Assembly: GCF_002135435.1 (NCBI RefSeq)
Contig: NZ_NEGK01000008.1
Location: 62,001 to 126,000, forward strand
Origin: Acinetobacter sp. ANC 3813
Lineage (GTDB): Bacteria; Pseudomonadota; Gammaproteobacteria; Pseudomonadales; Moraxellaceae
Reading direction: 5' to 3'
Length of the DNA stretch: 64,000 nt
Made by a program: the position numbers and the translations under genes. Of this stretch, positions 34,945 through 45,800 are shown one piece after another. The notes under the pieces are model-generated. The model did no database searches, was not told the DNA's origin, and was given only the letters and a program-made list of their open reading frames with translations. Each line of letters begins with the position of its first letter. Position 1 is the first letter of the stretch.

Positions 34945-35442
34945 TTAATAAGCGTAAGATGCAATTGCCGTTGCGATCGCTTTTCCTTCATCATTGACCA
35001 TAGTCATACGCATGGTGCAGCCTTTACGGCCTAAGCGCAGGGTTTCCGCACGCGCAATAAAATGCTCGCCTCGGCCTGGCGCCAGATAATCCACCCGCAT
35101 ATCTACAGTTGCAACACGCGATACTTTTTTACTGGCCTCTTCCAAAGTTTCCGGTGTGGCATTGCGGTACAGTTCCGCCATAGCGGATATGCCGCCTATG
35201 CTGTCTAAAAGAGTCGCCGCGACACCGCCATGCAGGATTTGAAAAGCCACATTGCCAATCAGATTTTCACCCATTTGCACATGCGCCTCAATCTGACCAT
35301 CCACCACCCGCATCTGCATACCGTTATGCAAATAAAACGGCGAATTATTAAACGCCTGACAGATTTTTTCCAAGATCACATTGATGTCAACTGTGGCGTC
35401 TGAACCAATATTTCCTGTCCAACTTTTTACCGCTTGCGTCAT
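34945..35442 (-). CDS. PaaI-family hotdog thioesterase
   Basis: 165 residues with the hotdog thioesterase signature QILHGGVAATLLDSIGG about residues 68-84 (the HGG motif) and the later VDMRVDYLAPGRG strand with the catalytic-site neighbourhood. Probably hydrolyses acyl-CoA esters in the cytosol; the substrate is unknown. The family length of 140-165 matches. It is divergent from hemB. Confidence 0.85.
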   Translation of the reverse strand: MTQAVKSWTGNIGSDATVDINVILEKICQAFNNSPFYLHNGMQMRVVDGQIEAHVQMGENLIGNVAFQILHGGVAATLLDSIGGISAMAELYRNATPETLEEASKKVSRVATVDMRVDYLAPGRGEHFIARAETLRLGRKGCTMRMTMVNDEGKAIATAIASYAY

Positions 35443-35463
35443 AGTCTGCCCGAATTACTGTAA

Positions 35464-36564
<1,101 letters not shown>

Positions 36565-36574
36565 AATCTGAATC

Positions 36575-36606
36575 AGCCTTCCTCCTATGAGGGAGGCTTT
36601 TTTATT
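36575..36606 (+). terminator. hemB terminator
   Basis: AGCCTTCCTC (36575-36584) pairs with GAGGGAGGCT (36589-36598), one G-T pair, followed by TTTTTTATTT. Confidence 0.88.
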
Positions 36607-36653
36607 TCTGGAACATTTAAATATATTTAAACCTGAGAAATAGGTTCAAACAG

Positions 36654-37781
36654 ATGCATATTGCCATTATTGGTGCAGGAATCAGCGGACTGCTGTCGGC
36701 CTTAGAACTGCTTGAGCAAGGCTGCTCAGTCAGTATTTTTGATCAACAAGCTGCGGGCAAAGCCGCCTCTTGGGCTGGCGGCGGGATACTCTCTCCTATG
36801 TATCCATGGCGCTATCCGCAAGCTGTGAATGATTTAGCCAAGCATGGCAAGGCGCTGTATCAAGCATGGAATGAAAAGTTATTGCCCATTTCAGGCATAG
36901 ATTTTGAAATTCATGAAACAGGTATGCTGATTTTCGATCAAGATGATTTTGAAACAGGCCTCAATTATGCAGAAAAATACCAAGAACCCATGCAGCAGTG
37001 TGAATACTTGCAGCAAGAGCATCTAGAACAAATTAACCCTAGAGTTTCTGAACAGCTAAATGAGGCCATTTATTTTCCGCAAATTGCCAATGTGCGCAAC
37101 CCGCGCCTGCTGAAATCAATCATTGCCTATCTTAAACTGCATCCTAACGTTCAATTTTTTGAAAATACGTGGATTGAGCATTTTGAAATCCAGCAGCAAA
37201 AAATCACAGCCATCCGCGCAGCAAATGGTCAGCATTTTGAAGCAGATGAATTCGTCATTGCCACTGGCGCTTGGTCTGAGCACTGGTCACAGCAGCTGCG
37301 GCTGAGCATTCCAGTCGAGCCAGTACAAGGCCAGATGCTGCTGTTTAAAACACCTGAAAATTGGCTGCCGACCATGTGCATGAACAATGTCATGTACCTG
37401 ATTCCGCGGAGCGACGGCCACATTGTCTGTGGTTCCAGCATGCATCACTTGGGTTTTGATAAACGCCCATCTACGCAAACCCAGCAGAATATATATAAAG
37501 CCAGTTTGGAAATGGTGCCAGAATTAGAAAACTTCCCCGTGGTACAGCAATGGGCTGGTTTAAGACCAAGTTCACCAACCGGTGTACCCTACATTGGCAA
37601 AATGCCTAATTTTGACAATCTTTGGGCCAATTTCGGACATTACCGCAACGGCTTATGCATGGGACCAGCTTCAGCTCAATTGCTGCGCCAGCTCTTGCTC
37701 AAGCAGCCGCTGATTGCTGAGACTGCTGCCTATGATCCAGTACGGCTCATTGAGCGTAATTCCACGGATATGACTGTCTAA
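36654..37781 (+). CDS. thiO: glycine oxidase ThiO-like FAD-dependent oxidase
   Basis: 375-residue flavoenzyme of the DAO family. FAD-binding GAGISGLLSALELLEQG at residues 7-24, then ASWAGGGILSPMYPWRYP, FVIATGAWS, and a C-terminal GLRPSSPTGVPYIG with a final NGLCMGPASAQLL that closes the FAD site. It probably makes iminoglycine for the thiazole of thiamin, but without thiG or thiS next door a related amine oxidase role is possible. Follows hemB with its own short leader. Confidence 0.85.
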   Translation: MHIAIIGAGISGLLSALELLEQGCSVSIFDQQAAGKAASWAGGGILSPMYPWRYPQAVNDLAKHGKALYQAWNEKLLPISGIDFEIHETGMLIFDQDDFETGLNYAEKYQEPMQQCEYLQQEHLEQINPRVSEQLNEAIYFPQIANVRNPRLLKSIIAYLKLHPNVQFFENTWIEHFEIQQQKITAIRAANGQHFEADEFVIATGAWSEHWSQQLRLSIPVEPVQGQMLLFKTPENWLPTMCMNNVMYLIPRSDGHIVCGSSMHHLGFDKRPSTQTQQNIYKASLEMVPELENFPVVQQWAGLRPSSPTGVPYIGKMPNFDNLWANFGHYRNGLCMGPASAQLLRQLLLKQPLIAETAAYDPVRLIERNSTDMTV

Positions 37782-37821
37782 GATATGGCACAAATAACTG
37801 AATAACGAAGAAAAGTACCCG

Positions 37822-37856
37822 CCCCAATCCATTTAATTTATATCATAGGCTTGGGG
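37822..37856 (+). terminator. weak terminator after thiO
   Basis: CCCCAA (37822-37827) pairs with TTGGGG (37851-37856), loop of 23 bases, followed by a T-rich stretch. Confidence 0.45.
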
Positions 37857-37895
37857 GATTGTTTTGATTTTATTGAATGAGCTTAGTGCCATAAA

Positions 37896-38798
37896 TCATG
37901 GTAGCAAATCTGTCAAAGCCTCTTTTAGAGTTGGAAATTTAAACTCAAAACCGGCATTTTGAAGCGCTTTGGGTTGAACATACTGGCCATTCAGCACCAG
38001 CTGCGACTGTTCGCCCAGCATCATTTTCATCACCCAAGCAGGTACAGACAATAAAGGCCGTTTATGCAGCTGACGTGCCGCCAAATCCGCAAACTCCGCC
38101 TGACTGCCCCGCTCTGGCGCAGTAAGATTAAACACTGTGCCCTCAGGCTGTTTCGTCATTAAAAACTCGATGGCACGCAGCACATCCCGAATGTGCACCC
38201 ATACGATCGGCTGCCTGCCATGACCAATCCTGCCCGCAAGATTCAAGCGGATCGGCTGCAGCATTTGCGGCAATATGCCGCCTTTGGCAGACAGTACAAT
38301 GCCTAAGCGGATAATTTTGGTATTTTGATTGGAAAATTGCAGTGCGGTTTTTTCCCACTGCTGGCACATTTCAGACTGAAAAATTGATTGCGGCGCCGAT
38401 TCCTCGGTACAGGCCTGCTGCCATTTTTCGTCTGGATCGATACCGTAATAGCCAATGGCCGAACCTGATATTATGCATTTTGGCACAATACGGCGCCGCT
38501 CCAAATAACGGTAAAGATTTTCTGTCATTTGCACGCGGCTATCAATCAGCTGCTGTTTGCGGGCTGCTGTCCAACGGCCTTCGCCGATACTTTCACCCGC
38601 GAGATTAATCACGTAATCAACCTGATCGCTTTTCAGCTCATCCAGCTGGCTGATCCACTGCATATCTGGGTGGCGCGAAACTAAATTCTTTTTCCGGCTT
38701 AAACCAATGACCGCATAATCCTGTGACAGAAAATATTCAATCAGCCGCGTGCCGATAAAACCGCTTGCGCCTGTAATCAGTACCCGCTCTTTAAGCAT
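37896..38798 (-). CDS. TIGR01777-family NAD(P)-dependent epimerase-like protein
   Basis: 300 residues, short-chain dehydrogenase fold (SDR39U1/YfcH group). GASGFIGTRLIEYF at residues 7-20 binds the nucleotide; INLAGESIGEGRW, then SGSAIGYYG and WVHIRDV follow in the family order. The C-terminal DUF1731-like end is present (SVPAWVMKMMLGEQSQLVLNGQ). The substrate of this widespread group is not known. Confidence 0.88.
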   Translation of the reverse strand: MLKERVLITGASGFIGTRLIEYFLSQDYAVIGLSRKKNLVSRHPDMQWISQLDELKSDQVDYVINLAGESIGEGRWTAARKQQLIDSRVQMTENLYRYLERRRIVPKCIISGSAIGYYGIDPDEKWQQACTEESAPQSIFQSEMCQQWEKTALQFSNQNTKIIRLGIVLSAKGGILPQMLQPIRLNLAGRIGHGRQPIVWVHIRDVLRAIEFLMTKQPEGTVFNLTAPERGSQAEFADLAARQLHKRPLLSVPAWVMKMMLGEQSQLVLNGQYVQPKALQNAGFEFKFPTLKEALTDLLP

Positions 38799-38864
38799 GA
38801 CGCCATCTCATTGTTATCAATATCTATCTTAGATATAAAATAAGATTTATTTGCATTCAAGTGC

Positions 38865-39344
38865 TTATTCGTGTCCAAACATCTTGATGGACATGCGTTT
38901 CGCCTGCGGCCCATAAAACCAATAGGTAAGCAGATAAAGCGGAATTGCCAGCATTAAGGCCATAATCAATACGATGCTGATAAATTGCGGCTGCTGTAAA
39001 TACAGCAAAAAGTTCTGCCAAATTTCAGGGTCTTTAATCGCGAACACAGCCACACCAATCATTTGAAAGGCGATGTTGTAGCCCCAGAAAATCAAGGTAT
39101 AGCCAAAAGTCAGACGCTTGCGTTCAGCCTGACTTGGCGCACGCTGATTGCGCTTGAGAAAATGAAACAGCACCCAAATCATGGCAGCCAGATAAGGAAC
39201 CGCCGTTAAAATGCCGCCAACACCGACTGGCATTAAAGCCGCCAATACGCCGCAAATGCAGGTTAGCACCAAACAAATAAGAAAAAATATTAAAAAATAA
39301 CGTTTTAGTGACATCAGAACGATGACCCAAGAAGAAGATGACAT
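38865..39344 (-). CDS. ABZJ_00895-type small membrane protein
   Basis: 159 residues with four hydrophobic segments (about 13-35, 40-60, 82-102 and 123-150) and short polar loops, ending in a basic tail. It resembles the Acinetobacter-specific ABZJ_00895 family, whose function is unknown. The start could also be ATG 39314 (MSLKRYF); neither has a strong ribosome site. Confidence 0.7.
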   Translation of the reverse strand: MSSSSWVIVLMSLKRYFLIFFLICLVLTCICGVLAALMPVGVGGILTAVPYLAAMIWVLFHFLKRNQRAPSQAERKRLTFGYTLIFWGYNIAFQMIGVAVFAIKDPEIWQNFLLYLQQPQFISIVLIMALMLAIPLYLLTYWFYGPQAKRMSIKMFGHE

Positions 39345-39414
39345 CCAGTATAAAAAAAAATGAATTTTTTTTCATTTTATTGTCAACCAATCTGTAACCC
39401 CATGCGTTATATAG

Positions 39415-39596
39415 GGTACAAGGTCAGTAGCAACCGAATGATTTGTACCGGCATCCACAATGTTTTCGGTGACCTTTCTTAAAGCAATAAGTTTCTTTTC
39501 AAGCTTAAGTTTTTGAACAGCAGCTAAAACTTAAATTTGAAATAGATTTTTTTGACCAGCGATTTATCATCACTCGAATCGCTGGTCTTTTATTTT
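39415..39596 (+). ncRNA. candidate small RNA with switchable stems
   Basis: No plus-strand gene, yet a strong plus-strand terminator ends the stretch. Upstream of it GGTACAA (39415-39421) can pair with TTGTACC (39443-39449), or AAGGTCA (39420-39426) can pair with TGACCTT (39470-39476) together with CCGAA/TTCGG. The two folds share bases and exclude each other. TTGTCA (39380) and TTATAT (39407) lie upstream but with a poor 21-base spacer. I do not recognise an RNA family. Confidence 0.5.
39554..39596 (+). terminator. strong plus-strand terminator of the candidate RNA
   Basis: GACCAGCGATT (39554-39564) pairs perfectly with AATCGCTGGTC (39577-39587), then TTTTATTTTG. On the minus strand only A's follow, so it does not serve the cyclase gene. 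Confidence 0.88.
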
Positions 39597-39631
39597 GTAT
39601 AACATTATTTTTGCCATATACGCTTTTAAAG

Positions 39632-40576
39632 CTAATCAGCAACATATCTATTGCGGCCTAAACTTTTTGCTTTATATAAATTTGCATCAGCCATACTTAA
39701 AAATTCCATTTGGCCTTTTTCACTGTTAGGCACAATCGTTTTAATGCCTAAACTTAAAGTTAATGCATCTGAGACTGGCGATGCTTTATGCGGCAAAGCT
39801 GCTGCTTTTACAGCGCGCTGAATATTTTCGGCAACCTGAATCGCATTTTCTAAATGGGTCTCAGGCAACACCAAAACAAATTCTTCACCGCCATAGCGCG
39901 CTACCAAATCACGCGGGCGCACACAGCAACCCTCCAGCAGCTGCGCAATTTGCTGAATGCAGGCATCTCCAACCACATGCCCATTTACATCGTTATATTG
40001 CTTAAAATAATCAATATCGGCAATGATTAAAGACAACGGTTTTTGCTCTCGGATTGCATGCAGCCATTCACGTGAATAATAATCATCAAAAAGACGGCGA
40101 TTCGCGACACCTGTTAAGCCGTCTTTATATGAATACTCCTCCAGCTTGCGCTGCATGGCTTTCATGCGGTCCTCTTGCCGTTTTCGTGCTGAAATATCAA
40201 ACATGAAGCCAACTAGGCTTTCAACCTCGCCATTCGGTTTGCGCACCACATGCACCACATCGCGAATCCAAGTGTATTCGCCATTGGATTTTAAAGCGCG
40301 GTAATCTGCTTCATGATCCAGCCCCGCAATCGACTGTGAAACACAGTAATTAAATATACTGTCCCTGTCTTCTTCATGCATGCGGTCTACCCAGTCTTGC
40401 ACTGACACCCATGAATCCTGCGTCCAGCCCAGCAGCTTTTCAATTTGCGGCCCGATATAGCTGAATGTTTTACTTTCCCAGTCAATACTCCAAGGAATAG
40501 CCAGTGTCGACTCAATCAATGTTTTATACACCATGCTATTGGCAAGTTTTTCTTCATCAAATGGATTATTTGGCAT
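39632..40576 (-). CDS. PAS-GGDEF diguanylate cyclase
   Basis: 314 residues. A PAS sensory domain (about 25-130: YIGPQIEKLLGWTQDSW ... RDVVHVVRKPNGEVESLVGF) is followed by a GGDEF domain (about 150-310) with the active loop YGGEEF and an RPRD inhibitory site five residues before it, so cyclic-di-GMP synthesis with product feedback is expected. No membrane segment, hence cytosolic. The signal bound by the PAS domain is unknown. It is a single gene. Confidence 0.92.
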   Translation of the reverse strand: MPNNPFDEEKLANSMVYKTLIESTLAIPWSIDWESKTFSYIGPQIEKLLGWTQDSWVSVQDWVDRMHEEDRDSIFNYCVSQSIAGLDHEADYRALKSNGEYTWIRDVVHVVRKPNGEVESLVGFMFDISARKRQEDRMKAMQRKLEEYSYKDGLTGVANRRLFDDYYSREWLHAIREQKPLSLIIADIDYFKQYNDVNGHVVGDACIQQIAQLLEGCCVRPRDLVARYGGEEFVLVLPETHLENAIQVAENIQRAVKAAALPHKASPVSDALTLSLGIKTIVPNSEKGQMEFLSMADANLYKAKSLGRNRYVAD

Positions 40577-40912
40577 TTTTTTCCTGCGCTATTTCAACAC
40601 TTGCTGCTGCCGTTACGAGTATTTATCTTCTTGAGGGCAAAAGCATGCTTATTTTGATTTATGCTGCAATAATAACAATTGAGGTTTGGCTCAAGCACTT
40701 TCTGCCCCCTAATAAAATCTAAAATAAAGACGCTATAGGCATAAAAACTGAGTACAGAACTGCATCATTAATGCATCACTTCATGATCAGAAAACAATCT
40801 AATATTTTGGTTAAAGTAATATTACGTCAAAGCAAATATCTTGTATAAAACTACTCGACAACTGGTAAATGTTTTACATGAAAAAGCATCAATAGGCTAA
40901 AAGGTATTCCCC
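40577..40912. other. gene-free stretch between divergent cyclase and VOC genes
   Basis: 336 AT-rich bases. It must hold both promoters; I see no clear repeats, stems or reading frames. Confidence 0.4.
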
Positions 40913-41290
40913 ATGAACCAACTCTGCTATTTCGAAATTCAATCCTCCAATCCCGCGCGTGAAGTTGCATTTTATCAGCAAGTTTTCGGCTGGACTTTTA
41001 CCAAGATTGAAGGCTTACCCATTGAATATTATCAAATTGAAAGTCCTGCTATGCACGGCGGCTTATTGGCTCGGCCCGCCTCAACGCCACCTACGCATTG
41101 CGGCACCAATGCTTTTACCTGCTCTTTTGAAGTAGAAAATTTTGATGCAGCCGCAGAAAAAATTTCAGCGAATGGCGGTCAGATTGCTATGGAAAAATTC
41201 GCTATTCCTGGCAAATGCTGGCAGGGCTATTTCTTAGATCCTGATCACAACACTTTTGGGCTGGTGCAGATTGATGAAAATGCAGCATAA
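40913..41290 (+). CDS. VOC-family glyoxalase-like protein
   Basis: 125 residues, two beta-alpha-beta-beta-beta modules of the vicinal oxygen chelate fold: FEIQSSNPAREVAFYQQVFG at the N-terminus and GKCWQGYFLDPDHNTFGLVQ at the C-terminus, the latter with the DPDHN-FGL pattern of the family. Metal ligands cannot be fixed by eye, and the substrate is unknown. The start has an AAGGTATTCCCC ribosome region. Confidence 0.85.
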   Translation: MNQLCYFEIQSSNPAREVAFYQQVFGWTFTKIEGLPIEYYQIESPAMHGGLLARPASTPPTHCGTNAFTCSFEVENFDAAAEKISANGGQIAMEKFAIPGKCWQGYFLDPDHNTFGLVQIDENAA

Positions 41291-41298
41291 AACACCTT

Positions 41299-41398
41299 AT
41301 TTATTGTATTAAAGTTTATTGATGCAAGCCGTGCCCAGCCACACTTTAATTTATTGTATTAAAGTTTATTGATGCAAGCCGTGCCCAGCCACACTTTA
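41299..41398. repeat. tandem duplication, two identical 50-bp units
   Basis: The unit at 41299-41348 is repeated without change at 41349-41398, starting just after the VOC stop. Identity of both copies points to a recent slippage or unequal crossover. Confidence 0.95.
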
Positions 41399-41589
41399 AA
41401 AACCGTTCCGGACAAAATTTCTTTAAATTCTCTGAGTATAAAAATAAATTGATGTACAGCATTTGCCTGTAGCTGAGCAATGAAAAAGAATCTTTTTACG
41501 GCAGCTTGTGTCGTGCTGAGATGTTCTGACGCCTCTCCAGAATGAAAATATGCTAATTTATGCGGGGCATTTCATTCTATTGAGTTCAC

Positions 41590-42840
41590 ATGACTGTACG
41601 TTTTTTTCATACATCAGATTGGCACTTAGGGCAGTTTTTTTATAATCATTCCCGCCAGTATGAACACGAGCAGTTTTTGGCTTGGCTCTTAACTCAAATT
41701 CAAGAAAAACAGCCGCATGCCCTGCTGATTGCTGGTGATGTATTCGATGTGATCAATCCCTCATCTTCTGCGCAAAAGCAGCTTTATCAGTTTTTAGCGG
41801 ATGCTCATGACTTAGCGCCCAACATGCAAACCCTGATGATTGCAGGCAACCATGACTCCGGCTACCGCATAGAACAAGTTGAACCGCTGCTTGAAAAATA
41901 TAATGCGAAAACCGTTGGCGTCATTCAGAAAAATGAAGCTGGGAAAATTGATTTAGACCGCCTGCTGGTGCCGATTTATAATGAAGATAAACACATTGTC
42001 GCTTGGTGCTTAACCCTGCCCTTTCTGCGCCCAGCTGAAATTACCGGCGTCAATGAACACACATCCAGCAGTGAAAATGCAATTGCCTATTTACATCAGC
42101 AGCTGATTGCAGAAGCAGAAAAACGCAAGGAAGATGGTCAGGCGCTGATTCTGATGTCACATGCGCATATGCAAGGCGGTGAAACTTCAGACTCGGAACG
42201 GCCCATTATTATCGGCAATGAAGAAGCGCTTTCGACTGCATTATTTGATGATGTCATTGACTACGTCGCACTGGGACACTTGCATAAACCGCAAAAAGTC
42301 GGTGCGCCGCATATCCGCTATAGCGGTTCACCGATTCCTTTATCTTTCAGTGAAATCAATTATAAGCACCAAGTGGTTGAGGTCATGCTTGACCCAACGA
42401 AAACAGATGAATCACGTTTCCAGTTTGAAGCCTTGGCCATTCCGCGCAGTGTGCAATTGCACCGGCTTAAAGGCAGTATTGCCGAAGTATTGAGTCTGTT
42501 AAACGCCTTACCGGATGGTGAAATTGCAGATATTGATCAGCGCGAATATGTTGATATTGAATATCACACTGACGTGCCGCCTGCGCCAAATTTACGTCAG
42601 CAGTTCGAAGACGCTTTAGCGCCGAACCGCTACCGATTGGTGCGGATTTCCCGCAAGTATTTAACCCAGCAGAATGCAGACAGTGCAAATGAAAAAATCA
42701 ATTTAGAACCGCCGACACCAGAACAGCTGTTTAAAACGCTTTGGGAGAAGCAAGGCTACGGTACAGATGAACACGTCATGAATGACTTTATGAGCTTAGT
42801 TCAAGAAGCCAAACAACGATTAGAACAGCCGCAGGATTAA
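41590..42840 (+). CDS. sbcD: exonuclease subunit SbcD
   Basis: Metallophosphoesterase nuclease, the Mre11 homologue. 416 residues with the phosphoesterase motifs HTSDWHLG (7-14), AGDVFD, AGNHDSG, SHAHMQGG and GHLHKPQKV in order. With SbcC it opens DNA hairpins and clears palindromes at forks. sbcC follows after 8 bases. Confidence 0.95.
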   Translation: MTVRFFHTSDWHLGQFFYNHSRQYEHEQFLAWLLTQIQEKQPHALLIAGDVFDVINPSSSAQKQLYQFLADAHDLAPNMQTLMIAGNHDSGYRIEQVEPLLEKYNAKTVGVIQKNEAGKIDLDRLLVPIYNEDKHIVAWCLTLPFLRPAEITGVNEHTSSSENAIAYLHQQLIAEAEKRKEDGQALILMSHAHMQGGETSDSERPIIIGNEEALSTALFDDVIDYVALGHLHKPQKVGAPHIRYSGSPIPLSFSEINYKHQVVEVMLDPTKTDESRFQFEALAIPRSVQLHRLKGSIAEVLSLLNALPDGEIADIDQREYVDIEYHTDVPPAPNLRQQFEDALAPNRYRLVRISRKYLTQQNADSANEKINLEPPTPEQLFKTLWEKQGYGTDEHVMNDFMSLVQEAKQRLEQPQD

Positions 42841-42848
42841 GCTTTGCC

Positions 42849-45800
42849 ATGAAAATTTTATCTTTACGTCTTAAAAATTTGGCATCGCTGGCGGGTGAGC
42901 ATTTTATTGATTTTGAAAGCCAGCCTTTGGCTGCAGCAGGTTTAATTGCCATTGTCGGTAAAACTGGCGCAGGCAAATCCACTATTCTAGATGCCATGTG
43001 TTTGGCGCTGTTTGATAAAATGCCCCGCTTTAAGCATAGCGATGCCAAGCTGACTGATTCGGACGGCAGTTCAATTTCAACCACATTCACCAGTACCATT
43101 TTACGGCGCGGCACAGTTTCAGGCTTTGCAGAACTGCATTTTCAGGCGCAGGATCAAAAAGTCTATGCGGCGCGCTGGGAAGTCAAACGCTCCTACAATA
43201 AAGCCACGGGCAAGCTGCAGCCTGCCTCACGCACGTTAACCTGCATCAGTGACGGTACGGTTCTTGCGACCAAAACCACACCATTTGAAGCGGCGATTCA
43301 GCGTTTGACTCAGCTGAGCTTTAAACAGTTTACCCGCGCAGTGCTTTTAGCACAGTCTGACGTGACTGCATTTTTAAATGCACGCGATGAAGAACGCGGC
43401 GAACTGCTGGAGTATCTGACCAATTCTGAAATTTTTGCCAAAATCGGTCATTTGGCATTTGAAAAAACCAAAGCGGTCCGGCAGCAGCGTGAAACATTAG
43501 AAACACGTTTAGGTGATGTTGAAATCCTTTCTGAAGAACAGTTCGATGAACTCAAAGCACAGCTCAAGGAAGCCGATGCGAGCTATCTCAATCTGCTCAC
43601 TGAAAAAAAACAGCTGGATCTGCAGCAGCTTTGGTTTGAACGCCTGCATCATTTTCAAGCGGAAATTACAGCAAAACAGTTGCGCTTCAGCAGCGAAGAA
43701 GCCAGCTTAAAAGCGCTTGAACCAGAAAAGCTGCACTTGCGGCGCTTAGAACGCTTTTCTGAGATCCGCCCAAGCGTGTATCAGCAGCAAAAAATCTTCG
43801 ATACCGAGCAGCGCCTACAGCCGCAGATTCAACAGCAGCAAAAGCTGTTTAACCAATTAAACCAGCAGTTTGAAACTGAGAAATTAAAATTTAAAGCGGC
43901 CGAAACGGCATTCAATACACAGCAGCAGTTTGAACAAACGCATGCTGGGGCCTTAAGTGAAGTCCGTAAATGCGTTCAAGAACGTGACTTTATCGGCAAT
44001 GATTACAAGAAAATCCAATCGCGTTTTAATGCTCTAGAACAAGCTCAACAGCCCTTACTGGCACAGAAAACTGTACTTGAGCAGCAAAAGCAGCAGACTG
44101 AGCAGCAGCACACACATCTGCTATTGCAGCTGGAAAGCTCACAGCACTTTTCCAGCTTAGACTCAGGCTTAACCGCGCATTTGCAGCAGCTGCAGCAGTT
44201 CATACAGCACTATCAAAATATTGAGCAGCAGCTTGGCAATCAGGCACAGGCAGAACAGCAGCTGGCAGCATTCATCTCACAGCTGGAACAGAATATTCAG
44301 GCTTTAGGCTCGGCAGATCAGCTGGAAAATCAAATCACGCAAGCCCGTCTGCAGCGTGAACGCAAACTCAATGCATTAGGGCAGTTAAATGCCATTCAGC
44401 AGAATACTGAACAGCTGTTCACACTCAAAGCCGAAGCCGCTGCACAGCAAAGCGCTTTAGAGATTATCCAGCCCGCCCAGCTGCAGCATGCGCAAAATGT
44501 GGCAAAAGCAGAACAGGATTTCTATACAGCCAAAACTGAACACCTAAAACTGCAAGAAATTTTGCAGCAGCAGCGCCTGCTGCATGCAGAAAATATCGAG
44601 CATTTGCGGTCGGAACTGAAAAACGGCGAAGCTTGTCTGGTTTGCGGCAGCACCAGCCACCCGTATAAAACTGATGATACCGCTATTTCAAAAGCACTGT
44701 TTGCATTACATGAGCAGCAGGAACAGCAGGCCTTAGCCAAAGAACAAGATGCATTTAACACATGGCAGCTGGCTCAGCAGCAGCTGGCCAATCATACAGC
44801 TGAACTCGAGCAGCTCAACATCGCAATCCAGCAGACTGCAGATAAAATCCGCAATATCGAAAAGAGCTTAAGCCAGCAGGCAGAAGCCGCACAGCTGAAG
44901 CTTAATTTCAGCCAAACACCGGCTGAGATTACTGCACACATAGCGCAGCAGCAGCAAAGCTATCAAGCGGAAGCGAATCAGCTTGAACAGCAAGTCCAGC
45001 AATGGACTGAAAATATTAAATTGCAGCAGCAGCAACTCCTGCACATTCAAAATATTCAGCAGCAGCTCAACAGTGCTCAAGCCTTGCAGCGAAATGTGCT
45101 GCATATTGTGCAGTGCCTTTCTGCTGCTGACCAAGCGCAATGGCAGCTCCACAGCCTAATCATCGCTCAGCAAATAAAAAGCCAGCTGCAAACACGTGCA
45201 GATTTATTAACACAAGCAGAACAGCTATTGCAGCAGCAAAGCCAACAACAGCAGCAATACAGCACAAATCAGCAAAATATTGAAAACAATGCCCTGCAGC
45301 TGCAGGAAAGCGCGGCCGCTTTGCAAGAAATTAAACTGAAAGGGCAGCAAAACACAGAAACAGCGAATCAACTCATCCAGCAAATGACAGGTGCAGACGG
45401 TATAAAAGCCAATGAATGGCTAATGCAGTTTGATGAGAAACGCCAGCGTATTCAAAGCGAATATCAGCAGCTCAAACATGGTTATGAAACGCTAAGACAG
45501 CAATTCGAGCACGAAAAAAGTCAACTGGATCAGCTCAATGCCCAGTTCAAGCAAAACCAGCAAAATGCGCATGAAGCGCAAGGCAGCATTCAAGATTGGT
45601 TAGCGCAGCATGCAGATTTTCTGCCTGAAGATTTAGCGCAGCTATCGCAAATCAGTTCTGCACAAGAGCAGCAGCTGCGTCTGAAATTGCAGCAAGCCGA
45701 ACGCCAGCTCAATGAAGCCAATGCAGCGCTCACAACGATGCAGGAACAATTGGCACAGCACCGCACTCATCAGCCCCATACCGATGAAGCGCAATTGCAG

